Positions 16,835-24,736 of a stretch of 56,276 nucleotides of DNA are shown here, one piece after another. Position 1 is the first letter of the stretch. Each line of letters starts with the position of its first letter. Under the pieces are notes generated by a model that worked only from the letters and a program-made list of their open reading frames with translations, did no database searches and was not told where the DNA came from. The translations under genes and the position numbers were made by a program. Where the stretch lies: positions 1 through 56,276 of the forward strand of contig QHWJ01000229.1 in assembly GCA_003222535.1 (NCBI GenBank), read 5' to 3'. This stretch comes from Acidobacteriota bacterium (GTDB lineage Bacteria > Acidobacteriota > Vicinamibacteria > Vicinamibacterales > CAVVIG01).

Positions 16835-18345
16835 ATGAAAGCTCGACTTCTGCTCGCCGTGTCGTTGTGCGCGCTCCTGCCGGCGGCGGCGATGTCGCAG
16901 GCGCTGACCAGCCTGGCGTCGGTCCGGGTCGGCTACACCACCCGCAGGAACACCGTGAAGCCCCAGGGCGAGCTCAAGGCCGAGATCGACGCGCTCGATG
17001 CGCAAATCGCAGAAGCGAGCCGGCTCGGGAAGAACGGCGAGCTCCGCCGCCTCTTCGCGAAAGGCCTCTCGCTGCTGAACGGCCGGCCATGGACTGGTGA
17101 GGCGGAGTACGCGCAGTCGATCGTGCTGCGAACCGATCGCCTCGTCTTCGATTCGTCGAAGCCCTACACCGTGAGGCTCGAGCAGATCTTCACGCCGGCG
17201 ATCGAACTGCAGCGGCCCGTCACGGCGCACGTCTCGCTTCGCAAGCGTCCGGCGCCCCCTTCGCCGAACCAGCCGCCGCAGGTCCCGGAACTGGTGAAGG
17301 ATCTCGGGACCTTCGACGGCGTGGCGCGCGACCTGCGTGAATCGCCGTTCCCGTTCGAGCTGGATCTTCACGACGTGGCGGACGGCGGGTACGTCCTGAT
17401 GGCCGAGGTGACGGATCAAAGCACGCCGCTCGGCGCCGCAGCGCTGCCCATCGCGCTGCGCAAGGGGCTCGACGAGATCGTCAGCCGTCTCGAGGCTGAC
17501 GCGGCACGTGCACCCGAGAGTCTTCGCGCGGAAATCCTGTTCCCCGTCGACCGCATGCGAAACGTGAACCGCGGGCGCCTCGAGCTGCGCACCTTCGACC
17601 CCGAGAAGGATCTCGCCGCGGCCGAAGCGACGGCCGCCGCGGCCAAATCGGGAAAGGATCCGTTCGCCGGACGCACGGGCGACATCAAGCGCCACTACCG
17701 GCTGGACGCCGCCAACGAGATCATCCCGTACCGGATCTATGTGCCGACGGCGTACACCGGAGCGAAGGCGTTCCCGCTGATCGTCGCGCTGCACGGCCTC
17801 GGGGGCACCGAGGACTCGTTCTTCGACGGCTACAACAAGGCACTGCCGCCGCTCGCCGAGCAGCACGGCTACATCGTCGCGGCACCGCTCGGGTACCGCG
17901 TGGACGGATCGTATGGGTGGGGCCTCGGCACGCCGCCAGCCGATCCGAACACGCGCCGGACGCAGGAGCTCAGCGAGCAGGACGTCATGCACGTGCTGCA
18001 GCGCGTCCGGCAGACGTACAAGATCGACGAGAGCCGGATTTATCTGATGGGCCACTCGATGGGCGCCATCGGCACGTGGAAGATCGCGCCCAAATATCCC
18101 GACATCTGGGCGGCGATCGCGCCGATTTCGGGCAACGGCGCGCCAGCGACGCTGGAGAGGATTCGCGCCGTCCCGGAGATCATCGTTCACGGCGACGCGG
18201 ATCCGACAGTCGCGGTCTCCGGATCGCGCACGATGGTCGCGAAGCTGAAGGAGCTGGGCGCGGAGCTCAAATACATCGAGGTGCCGGGCGGGCTGCACAG
18301 CGACGTCGTGGCGCCGAACATGCCCGCGATCGTCGAGGTTGTCCC
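16835..18345 (+). CDS. Secreted alpha/beta hydrolase (esterase/PHB-depolymerase-like), C-terminus lost; frame open to 18907
   Basis: AGGAGAT precedes the ATG at 16835 by four bases, and a signal peptide follows (MKARLLLAVSLCALLPAAAM). The first 280 residues or so are an extra N-domain. The hydrolase domain carries ALHGLGG (oxyanion region) and GHSMG with Ser408. Asp456 lies in HGDADPTV and His488 in GGLHSDVV, completing the triad. It should hydrolyse an ester or short polymer outside the cytoplasm. Recognisable homology ends with APNMPAI near 18340. The frame then has no stop for another 560 bases and runs antisense through all of the PspA gene. The normal last few residues and stop are missing, so the real C-terminus is either a long nonsense tail or an assembly artefact. 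Confidence 0.8.
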
Positions 18346-18913
18346 CGGCAAGCTCGGATTTGGCCTGGCTCACCGCCTCGTGGCGGTTGACCTTCTCTTT
18401 CATGCGCTCGAACGTTCTGATCGTCGAATGCCCGCCGATGGCGATCCGCGCGTCGCTGGCTTTCCCCAGCGCACGCGCCCGCCGGTGCTGCGCCAGCAGC
18501 ATGTCGCTCTTGGACTGCGCCTCGGCGAGCTTCTGTTCGAGCTTGGCGAACGCGGCCTTCAAGGTCACGACCTGCGCCCGCTGATCGGCGACCTGCTCGC
18601 GAAAACTCGTTTGCGTCCGCTCGCTGGCTTTGTGCCGCCCGAGCGCCGCGCGCGCCAGATCGTCCTGGCCGCGGTCGATGGCCAGCTCCGCTTTTCGCAG
18701 CCAGTCGGCCGCCTTGTCCCCGGTCTCCTTCTCCTTCTTCTCGAGCATGTGCTGGTCGGCGATCGAAATCGCGACCTGCGTTTTCACCTGCAGCAATTGA
18801 TTCTCCATATCGAGAATCACCTGCTTGATCATCTTCGACGGGTTCTCCGCCTTGTCGATCAAATCGTTGAGGTTGGCCCGTACCAGCGTCCCCACGCGTT
18901 CCAGTAATCCCAT
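18333..18913 (-). CDS. pspA: PspA/IM30-family membrane-stress protein, C-terminus lost; frame open through the hydrolase gene
   Basis: The start at 18913 has GAGGAG seven bases upstream and gives MGLLERVGTLVRANLNDLID. The predicted helices contain the family stretches AENPSKMIKQVILDMENQL and RTFERMKEKVNRHEA. Products of this family form oligomeric coats that stabilise the inner membrane. The match ends at ELAGDNLDDR, about 190 residues in, whereas family members run to about 220-230; the last helix is absent. The frame then continues with no stop through the whole antisense of the hydrolase gene to 16787. It is the last gene of the XRE-NfeD-flotillin operon. The loss could impair assembly control or be an assembly error. 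Confidence 0.85.
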
Positions 18914-18931
18914 CGTCGTGCTCCTCAAATC

Positions 18932-18954
18932 GTCCGCCTGAAGGCGGACACTAC
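18932..18954. repeat. REP-like stem-loop between flotillin and PspA genes
   Basis: GTCCGCC (18932-18938) pairs with GGCGGAC (18943-18949) around a TGAA loop, followed by ACTAC. On the minus strand it therefore has a GTAG head. It lies in the 53-base gap of the operon. Confidence 0.75.
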
Positions 18955-18966
18955 CAGTGGTGAAAG

Positions 18967-20400
18967 CTACGAACCAAGGGCCCCGGGGTGATCCGCCTTG
19001 TCGCCGATCTTGCGCACCCTGGACATCAGCTCCGACAACGGCATCCCCGACAACGCCTCGAACAGCGCCGGCACCTGCGCCGCCATTTTGGTGATGTCGC
19101 CGGTGATCTTGTTCACACCGGCCGCATCGCCGTTTCCCGTGGAAATCACGGTGATCTTGTCGACCTTGCTGAGCGGCGTCGCGAGCGCGGCGACGACGTC
19201 GGGCAGGCTCACGAGCAGCCGATCGAGGACCGCCGCCTGGTTGTATTCCTGGAAGGCTTCCGCCTTGTTATTCATCGCACGGGCTTCCGCGTCGCCCTTT
19301 TTGAAGATGATGTCCGCCTCCGCATCCCCTCGCAGGCGGGTCGAGGCGGCCGCGCCTTCGGCCTCGGCGGTCAGGCGCATTTTCTCGGCGCTGGCCATCG
19401 TCTCGATCCGCTGCCGCTCGACCTCGGCCGGCTTCAGGACGGTCGCCACCAGCTCCCGTTCGCGCCGGACGATCTCGGCCTCCTGCACCTTGATCTGCTG
19501 CTCCCGCTCGATCTGCTGCACCTTCACCGCCTCCGCCGTCACCTGCTGCAGCATCACGTTGGTCTGAATCTCGTACGCCTTGTCGGCCTGCGCCTGCTGA
19601 CGCTTCACGATCTCGACGTACTGCGCCTTCTTGATCTCGAGATCACGCGTCGCCTCCGCCTGCTTGGCCTGCGACAGCGTCTCCGCCAGCACCCGCTCCT
19701 GATCGGCCTGCGCCTTGGCAATGGCCGAGGCGCGGGTGGCTTCCGCGCGCTTGATCGCCGTGTCGCGATCGGCTTCAGCCGCGGCGACGTCGGCGTCGCG
19801 CTTGATGCGCGCCACATCGGGCCGGCCCATGTTGACGATGTACTCGTTCTTGTCGCGGACCTCCTTGATCGTGAACGAGATCACTTCCAGGCCCATCTTG
19901 CTCAGGTCGTCGGCGCACGTTCCGCGCATGCGATCGGCGACCATCTCCGGCTCCTTCACGATCTGCTCGACCGTGAGCTGGCCGATGATGCCGCGCAGAT
20001 GGCCTTCCATCACCAGCCGGATGAGCCCTTCACGCTGATCGGGCGACTTGGTCAGGAACTGCTCCGACGCCGTCTGAATCGAGATCGGATCCGACTTCAC
20101 CTTGATCTGCGCCACCGCCTCCACGGTGACCGCCACGCCCTGCTTCGTGTACAGGTCCTGCACCGGCGCCACGTCGAACGACATGAGCTCCAGCGACAAC
20201 TGGCGGCAGGCTTCGATCATCGGGAAGATCACCGTGCCGTGGCCCTTCACCACGCGACAGCCCCGGAAGCCGTACACGACCAGCGCCTCGTGGGGACCCG
20301 CCTTGCGATACAACGTGGCCAGGATGCTCGTGAGGAAAATCACGGAGAGCGCCATCAGCCCCACCGTGACACCGACCCCGGTCGTGATGCCCAGACCCAT
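18967..20400 (-). CDS. Flotillin-like SPFH-domain membrane protein
   Basis: The start at 20400 is set by AGGAGG just upstream; a longer frame from 20445 lacks one. The 477-residue protein has one membrane segment (residues about 3-30), an SPFH domain (about 35-190; YGFRGCRVVKGHGTVIFP, VKSDPISIQTASEQFL) and a long Ala/Glu-rich coiled coil (about 190-340; AKAQADQERVLAETLSQAKQ). It ends in a flotillin C-domain (ISTGNGDAAGVNKITGDITK). Flotillins organise membrane microdomains and oligomerise. It follows the NfeD-like gene by eight bases, the classical partner arrangement, and precedes PspA. Confidence 0.93.
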   Translation of the reverse strand: MGLGITTGVGVTVGLMALSVIFLTSILATLYRKAGPHEALVVYGFRGCRVVKGHGTVIFPMIEACRQLSLELMSFDVAPVQDLYTKQGVAVTVEAVAQIKVKSDPISIQTASEQFLTKSPDQREGLIRLVMEGHLRGIIGQLTVEQIVKEPEMVADRMRGTCADDLSKMGLEVISFTIKEVRDKNEYIVNMGRPDVARIKRDADVAAAEADRDTAIKRAEATRASAIAKAQADQERVLAETLSQAKQAEATRDLEIKKAQYVEIVKRQQAQADKAYEIQTNVMLQQVTAEAVKVQQIEREQQIKVQEAEIVRRERELVATVLKPAEVERQRIETMASAEKMRLTAEAEGAAASTRLRGDAEADIIFKKGDAEARAMNNKAEAFQEYNQAAVLDRLLVSLPDVVAALATPLSKVDKITVISTGNGDAAGVNKITGDITKMAAQVPALFEALSGMPLSELMSRVRKIGDKADHPGALGS

Positions 20401-20408
20401 GACGCCTC

Positions 20409-21038
20409 CTATGTCGGCCGTTCGTCCGCCGCAAGCTCCGTCCACGTGCGGACGTAAACCAGCCCGTTCTGCTGCCTCGTGATGACCACCTCGACGCCCT
20501 TATCGATCGCCTGGCCGTCCTCGCTGCGCGCGCCGGCGCCGCGTCGCGCCCCCGCCTGCGAGAAGAGCACCTCCCCGGTCCCGCCGGCACGAATCGGGCT
20601 GCTGACCACGCCGAGCAGGCCGACCACCTCGTAGTCGTCCGGATCCAGATTCTCGTCCGGCGCCCACAGCACCTTCACCATGAACCAGAAGACGAGCGAC
20701 GCGCCGGCGCAGCCGACGATGATCGCCAGCAGCAGTGCGGCAAGCGGCCAGATGTCGGCATAGCGCGTGAGGAGATACCCGGCGCCGCCGAACCACGCGA
20801 GAAACGCCGTCAGCGTCGCGACGTTGAACGGCGAGGGCGCGCTGTGAAGGCTAATGCCGTGCGCGGCGCGAGCGCCGTGGCCGCCGTGCCCGCTGTGGCC
20901 GTGCGCCGGCGCGCCGCCGTGGCCGTGGCCCACGTGCGGCAAGTGCAGGTGGAGGTGGAGGACTCCAAGCAGCCAGGAAACGGCACTCAGCGAGAACCCC
21001 AGCAAAAAGCAGACGAGATACACCGTCGTCCACGTCAT
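20409..21038 (-). CDS. NfeD/YqiJ-like membrane protein with His-rich loop
   Basis: The 209-residue protein has one N-terminal membrane helix (TVYLVCFLLGFSLSAVSWLL) and a His-rich loop at residues about 27-66 with a run of HGH/HGGH repeats. Two more helices follow (about 73-125), then a C-terminal beta-rich OB-like domain (about 135-205; YEVVGLLGVVSSPIRAGGTGEV). This is the arrangement of NfeD/YqiJ proteins, which partner with flotillins. The His-rich loop is unusual and could bind metal ions such as Zn or Ni. It starts 20 bases after the regulator gene and is coupled to the flotillin gene downstream. Confidence 0.85.
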   Translation of the reverse strand: MTWTTVYLVCFLLGFSLSAVSWLLGVLHLHLHLPHVGHGHGGAPAHGHSGHGGHGARAAHGISLHSAPSPFNVATLTAFLAWFGGAGYLLTRYADIWPLAALLLAIIVGCAGASLVFWFMVKVLWAPDENLDPDDYEVVGLLGVVSSPIRAGGTGEVLFSQAGARRGAGARSEDGQAIDKGVEVVITRQQNGLVYVRTWTELAADERPT

Positions 21039-21058
21039 GGCGTGTCCTCATGACCGAC

Positions 21059-21571
21059 CTATTGCAGCCACGCCGGATCGCCGGGCGGCGGCGTTGATGA
21101 TGGCGATGCGGGGGTCAGGGCATCGAGCAGCCGATCGACCAGCTCCGGCGTGTCGACAATCGTGCCGAGCAGCACCAGGCACTTGCGCGAGTCCGGGTGG
21201 CGAACGAGCCGCAGCAGCGCGTCCTGCAGCTCGGCGTCCCCGCCAAACTGTCCGGCGCCCTTGCGGAGCCAGTCGTCGAGCTGGTCCTCGACGCCACGCA
21301 GCTCGGACGTGAGTTGTGTATGAAAGCCGGGCGGGTCGCTGACCAGGTAGCCCGGATGCACTTTGAAGAATCGCGCCAGGAGCCCCCGTGTGCGGTGGGT
21401 GAGATGGGGGCGCGCCCCGCTTTCGATCTGGGAGAGGTACGACTGGCTGAAGGCCGCGCCGAGCTCGCGCTGCATCGCGCGGGCAACTTCCAGCTGGCTC
21501 AGCTCACGGCCGAGGCCCCGGATCTCGCCTTCGACGGTGCGCAGCGACCGGACTTTCTCACCGAGGGTCAT
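21059..21571 (-). CDS. XRE-family transcriptional regulator
   Basis: The start at 21571 gives a 170-residue protein with an N-terminal helix-turn-helix: LGEKVRSLR, then a short insertion, and FSQSYLSQIESGARPHLTHR as the recognition region. The tail of about 90 residues (DQLDDWLRKGAGQFGGDAEL and onward) is helical and may sense a signal or dimerise. A longer in-frame start at 21709 runs through the promoter and is rejected. It is the first gene of the operon XRE-NfeD-flotillin-PspA. Its promoter contains repeated ATTGCAAT sites overlapping its own start codon, so it probably represses itself and the operon. The inducing signal is likely envelope stress, by analogy with PspA systems; that part is inference. 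Confidence 0.88.
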   Translation of the reverse strand: MTLGEKVRSLRTVEGEIRGLGRELSQLEVARAMQRELGAAFSQSYLSQIESGARPHLTHRTRGLLARFFKVHPGYLVSDPPGFHTQLTSELRGVEDQLDDWLRKGAGQFGGDAELQDALLRLVRHPDSRKCLVLLGTIVDTPELVDRLLDALTPASPSSTPPPGDPAWLQ

Positions 21572-21610
21572 TGCAATCAGCAATATATAGATTGCAGATT
21601 GCAATGTCAA
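21570..21610 (-). promoter_or_regulatory. Near-consensus promoter with ATTGCAAT operator copies, nearly leaderless
   Basis: On the minus strand TTGACA (21610-21605) is separated by 17 bases from TATATT (21587-21582), close to the sigma-70 consensus. ATTGCAAT occurs at 21598-21605 and 21570-21577, with ATTGCA at 21591-21596. The 9-bp arms 21570-21578 and 21597-21605 form a perfect inverted repeat. The predicted transcript start is about four bases before the ATG, so the message would be nearly leaderless. Confidence 0.75.
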
Positions 21611-21711
21611 GGAACGCGTCGTGATCGGAGAACGAAGATCGGGACGAGCTTGATTGGACAAGCCACGGAGATCGCCCGCCGCTACGCGGCGCCGTGTCGG
21701 GCGCGCCACTT

Positions 21712-21752
21712 GAAGCGTTCCTCTCTGTGTCTTTGTGTCTCCGTGGCCAAAT
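21712..21752. repeat. CACGAA-type repeat, one half
   Basis: GTTCCTCTCTGTGTCTTTGTGTCTCCGTGG-like units form a single arm of the CACGAA repeat. It lies between the divergent XRE and secreted-protein genes. Confidence 0.55.
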
Positions 21753-21842
21753 ATGGCGTCGTCTACGTTCTAGAGCCTCATCTGGAAAAACTTGCTACAT
21801 TCCTTCAGAACACCGCTGTAGAAGATGTCTGGAGGAGGTCGC

Positions 21843-22796
21843 ATGCCGCGCTGCCACGCATCGATAATCGCCGTCTTCGTCGCGATCGCTTCTCTCGCCG
21901 CGCGTGCCGCAGCTGACGTCGAGGGTTATCAGAATCCGCCGGCGCAGGTTCCAACCACTCCTCCTGCCCGTCCCGCCGTTCCTGCCCCTCCAGCCCTTCC
22001 CGCCGATCCCGTCGTCGGCAACTGGCGCGGCACGCTCACATCGTCGTCGGGAACCGAGAGCGCGATCGTCATCACAATCGTCAAGGGAGACGACGGCTAC
22101 ACGGGCTCCACGAACGGGTTGGGTGCAACGAGTGATGCGCCGCTGAAGCGCGTCACCGTGAACGGTGCGCGCGTGGCCGTTGAGGCCGCGGACGAATCGA
22201 AGCTCGGGCAGGTGGCGCTCACGACCGATCTCACGGCCGAGGGCAACACGCTGAAGGGCACCGGGACGTTGTCGGTCGGACCGCAGCGGTTCGAGGTGAC
22301 GCTTGCCCTGCAACGGCGGCCGCGCCAGGACGCGATCCAACCCCACGTCGAGCAGCGCCTCGACTACTTCGCCGGACGCTGGACGTTCGAGTACCTCGGC
22401 GCGGAATATCCTCCGCTCAGCGCCGGTGGCAGAACCGGAACCGTTGCGTTCACGCGCGTCGGTCGATCGAACTTCATGGTGGGCCGTGTGGATGGCGAGC
22501 TGCTCGGTAAACCTTATCAGGAAAACCTGTCGATTGGATTCGATCCCGAAACCAGGATGCTCGCGTTTCTGGAGCGCCGGTCCGACGGGGTCGAGCTGGT
22601 CAGCCTCGCGAGCTGGCGGAGTCCGATCGCCATCAGCTTTCAGACGTCGCCCGTGCAGTCCGGTGGCAAGACGTATCAGTTGCGGCGGTTGCTGTCTGTG
22701 CGCTCAGCGACCGCATTCGACGTCACCGAGGAGTTTTCCGTGGACGGCGGACCATTCCGACGACTCGGCAGCGGACACTTCACCAAAACGCCGTGA
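21843..22796 (+). CDS. Secreted protein of unknown function
   Basis: GGAGGAGG ends four bases before ATG 21843, so this start is preferred over 21825. The 317-residue protein has a signal peptide (HASIIAVFVAIASLAARAAA) and then a Pro-rich linker. A beta-rich domain (about 55-155; VVGNWRGTLTSSSGTESAIV) follows. A second beta-rich domain (about 160-317; LDYFAGRWTFEYLGAE, DGELLGKPYQENLSIGFDPE) resembles DUF1579-type lipocalin-like proteins. It probably binds a hydrophobic ligand or lies at the envelope, but no catalytic residues stand out. A 26-bp tandem array begins almost immediately after the stop. Confidence 0.72.
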   Translation: MPRCHASIIAVFVAIASLAARAAADVEGYQNPPAQVPTTPPARPAVPAPPALPADPVVGNWRGTLTSSSGTESAIVITIVKGDDGYTGSTNGLGATSDAPLKRVTVNGARVAVEAADESKLGQVALTTDLTAEGNTLKGTGTLSVGPQRFEVTLALQRRPRQDAIQPHVEQRLDYFAGRWTFEYLGAEYPPLSAGGRTGTVAFTRVGRSNFMVGRVDGELLGKPYQENLSIGFDPETRMLAFLERRSDGVELVSLASWRSPIAISFQTSPVQSGGKTYQLRRLLSVRSATAFDVTEEFSVDGGPFRRLGSGHFTKTP

Positions 22797-22804
22797 GAAC
22801 GCTG

Positions 22805-22935
22805 CTCCGGTGTGAAACGCGCTCCATCGTGCTCGGGGTGAAAAGCGCGCTACCGTGCTGGGCGTGAAAAGCACTCCATTGTGCTCGGTGTGAAAAGCAC
22901 TCTACCGTGCTGGGCGTGAAAGGCGCGCACGATTG
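22805..22935 (+). repeat. 26-bp tandem hairpin array (five register points)
   Basis: GTGAAA recurs at 22812, 22838, 22864, 22890 and 22916, exactly 26 bases apart. Between them are AGCAC/GTGCT arms, for example AGCACTCCATTGTGCT and AGCACTCTACCGTGCT, each able to form a 5-bp stem. The array starts about nine bases after the stop codon. Confidence 0.92.
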
Positions 22936-22938
22936 AAA

Positions 22939-22977
22939 GTAGCGCAGCCGTTCAGGTTCTAAAGCCTTTCGCGCTAC
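22939..22977. repeat. REP-like hairpin GTAGCGC ... GCGCTAC
   Basis: GTAGCGC (22939-22945) and GCGCTAC (22971-22977) form a 7-bp perfect stem with GTAG/CTAC ends, just beyond the 26-bp array. Confidence 0.6.
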
Positions 22978-23059
22978 GACGAATGTCTGGGACCACGAAG
23001 AAACTATGAGCGGGCCGCGCGATTAAGCTCCCTGAGGATATTCAAAGCCAGAAGATGAC

Positions 23060-23152
23060 GAAGGAGCCGGGAAGAACACGAAGAAGCCAAAAACTCTTCC
23101 GTTTCTTTCGTGTGTTTCGTGGATCTTCGTGTTTTCGTGGTTGCCTTTGGTT
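23060..23152. repeat. CACGAA-type interspersed repeat
   Basis: GAACACGAAGAAGCC on the left faces TTTCGTGTGTTTCGTGG and TTCGTGTTTTCGTGG on the right. It lies just 3' of the minus-strand gene ending at 23155. Confidence 0.8.
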
Positions 23153-23154
23153 CG

Positions 23155-24396
23155 CTACCGTTGTCTCGTGCGCGTCGCGGTGGACCCGGGCAACTCGATG
23201 GTGCCGTAGTAGCCGAGCATCATCTCTTCCCAGGTCTGGTCGCCCCAGCGCACCGCGGCGGTCGGGTCGGGGTTGAATCGATTGGCCGTCGAGTTGTCGT
23301 AGTGGAAGCTCACCTTGAGCGTGGACCCCTTGGGAATGAACTTCGGTTCGGCCAGCTTGTAGCTCAGCTGCCAGTTGAAGTCGTATTTCGGCACGCGCAA
23401 CACGACTTCCTCCCGGCCGTCGGGATACAGGATCGTATAAGTCGCGTCCTTTCCTCGAACGTGCATGTGCGGATACATCGAGCTGAGATACGTATCGCGG
23501 TCGAATGTCTGTTTACCGACGACCTCGTAGTTCGGATCGCCCGGCGGAATCACGAACTGCATGTTCGGAATTGCGCCACCGCCCTCCGCGCGCAGCTTCG
23601 CGGGCGGCTCCCTGGCGAGGACGACGCCGATCTGGGTCTGGTCGACGACGCGCTGGCCGATCGTGGTGTAGTGCATCTGCAGCACGATGTCGGCGCCGGC
23701 GGGAATTTTCCGCGCGACGCCTTCCTCGAACTCGCCGTACAACCGTCCCGGGACCAGACCGCCGAGGCCGCCGCCGACTTCCTTGCGTGACGGATCTCTC
23801 GTCAGCTTCGGCTCGGGATCCGGCGCTTTGCCGTTGCCTTCGACGATGTTGCTGATGATGTGATGCACCACGCGGCGGTCGGTTGGCTTCAGCTCGACCG
23901 CCTTGATCCAGATGTCCTCTTTCAGATTCGTCGGGATCGAGACGTACATGTACGGCACGGTACCGTCGGCCGGCACGGTGAACGGCTGCTGCATCGTGAA
24001 CACGAAGTCGGGTTTGCCGATCGACCAGCCTTCGGCGAAAGTCGGAGCAGCCGGCAGTTCGGCGCGGTTGCCTTCCGGCGCGCCGCCATCCACCCACGCG
24101 GCGATCGTATCGATCTCGGCCTGCTTCAGGCTCACGTCGTTGGAGTATTTGCCGACAGTCGGGTCGGCGCCCCACGGCGGCATCTGCCGCGTCGCGACCT
24201 TCTGCCTGATTGCCCGCGCCCATGGCCGCGCGTCCTCATACGTCATGAGCGACATGGGCGCCATCGCGCTCGGCCGATGACACTCGACGCAACTCTTGAA
24301 GAGGATCGGCGCGACGTCCTTGCTGAACGTCGGGGCTCCAGCAGACGCCGAGCTCGCGCACACGAGAACGGCCGCGGTCATCATGGCTACGCGCAT
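23155..24396 (-). CDS. Cytochrome c / copper-monooxygenase-like fusion protein
   Basis: ATG at 24396 follows AAGGAGA and gives a signal peptide (MRVAMMTAAVLVCASSASAG). Residues 21-120 are a cytochrome-c-like domain with one haem site, CVECH at Cys36-His40. The rest resembles the peptidylglycine-monooxygenase/ascorbate-dependent copper fold: VHHIISNI, LQMHYTTIG and MYPHMHVRGKDATY supply likely copper-binding His residues, and HYDNSTANRFNPDP is a familiar family motif. Such proteins are common in Acidobacteria and Planctomycetes. A periplasmic oxidation with electrons passed through the haem is plausible. The substrate is unknown, and the family may not be catalytic. Confidence 0.85.
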   Translation of the reverse strand: MRVAMMTAAVLVCASSASAGAPTFSKDVAPILFKSCVECHRPSAMAPMSLMTYEDARPWARAIRQKVATRQMPPWGADPTVGKYSNDVSLKQAEIDTIAAWVDGGAPEGNRAELPAAPTFAEGWSIGKPDFVFTMQQPFTVPADGTVPYMYVSIPTNLKEDIWIKAVELKPTDRRVVHHIISNIVEGNGKAPDPEPKLTRDPSRKEVGGGLGGLVPGRLYGEFEEGVARKIPAGADIVLQMHYTTIGQRVVDQTQIGVVLAREPPAKLRAEGGGAIPNMQFVIPPGDPNYEVVGKQTFDRDTYLSSMYPHMHVRGKDATYTILYPDGREEVVLRVPKYDFNWQLSYKLAEPKFIPKGSTLKVSFHYDNSTANRFNPDPTAAVRWGDQTWEEMMLGYYGTIELPGSTATRTRQR

Positions 24397-24504
24397 ATCG
24401 TCTCCTTCGCTCGCCTGAAAGGCTCGCGCTCCATCCGCCGGAACGCGACACTCGCCTGAAGAACCTGAGAAGAAATCACGTACAACGCACAAACCGCGGA
24501 ACCC

Positions 24505-24585
24505 GCATGGTTCGACAGGCTCACCATGAGCGGTTCGACAGGCTCACCATGAGCGCTCATCCTGAGCTTGTCGAAGGGTGCGAGT
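24505..24585. repeat. CTTCGACAGGCTCA-type repeat cluster
   Basis: Two direct copies of GGTTCGACAGGCTCACCATG and one inverted copy (CTCATCCTGAGCTTGTCGAA) lie between the cytochrome fusion gene and the Oar receptor gene. Confidence 0.9.
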
Positions 24586-24623
24586 TCTGCGTTCAACGTC
24601 GGATTTCTTCACAAGCTCTAAAG

Positions 24624-24730
24624 GCGTCGCGCTCGATCCGGAGCGCGACGCTCGCTGAAACGCTCGCGCTCCGTCCGCTCGCCTGAAGGCGTCGCGCTCC
24701 ATCCGCCGGAGCGCGCGGGCGGCGCCCTAC
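24624..24730. repeat. GC-rich hairpins 3' of the Oar receptor gene
   Basis: GCGTCGCGCTC (24624-24634) pairs perfectly with GAGCGCGACGC (24641-24651) over GATCCG. A second related unit with CCGCCGGAGCGCGC follows and ends in CCCTAC, so it has a GTAG head on the minus strand. The 340-base gap 24397-24736 holds only these and the CTTCGAC repeats; I see no gene in it. Confidence 0.7.
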
Positions 24731-24736
24731 GGCCAC

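Noticed and set aside
18988-20457. 489-residue plus-strand ORF opposite flotillin
   Set aside because: Leu/Arg/His-rich shadow frame of the flotillin coiled coil.
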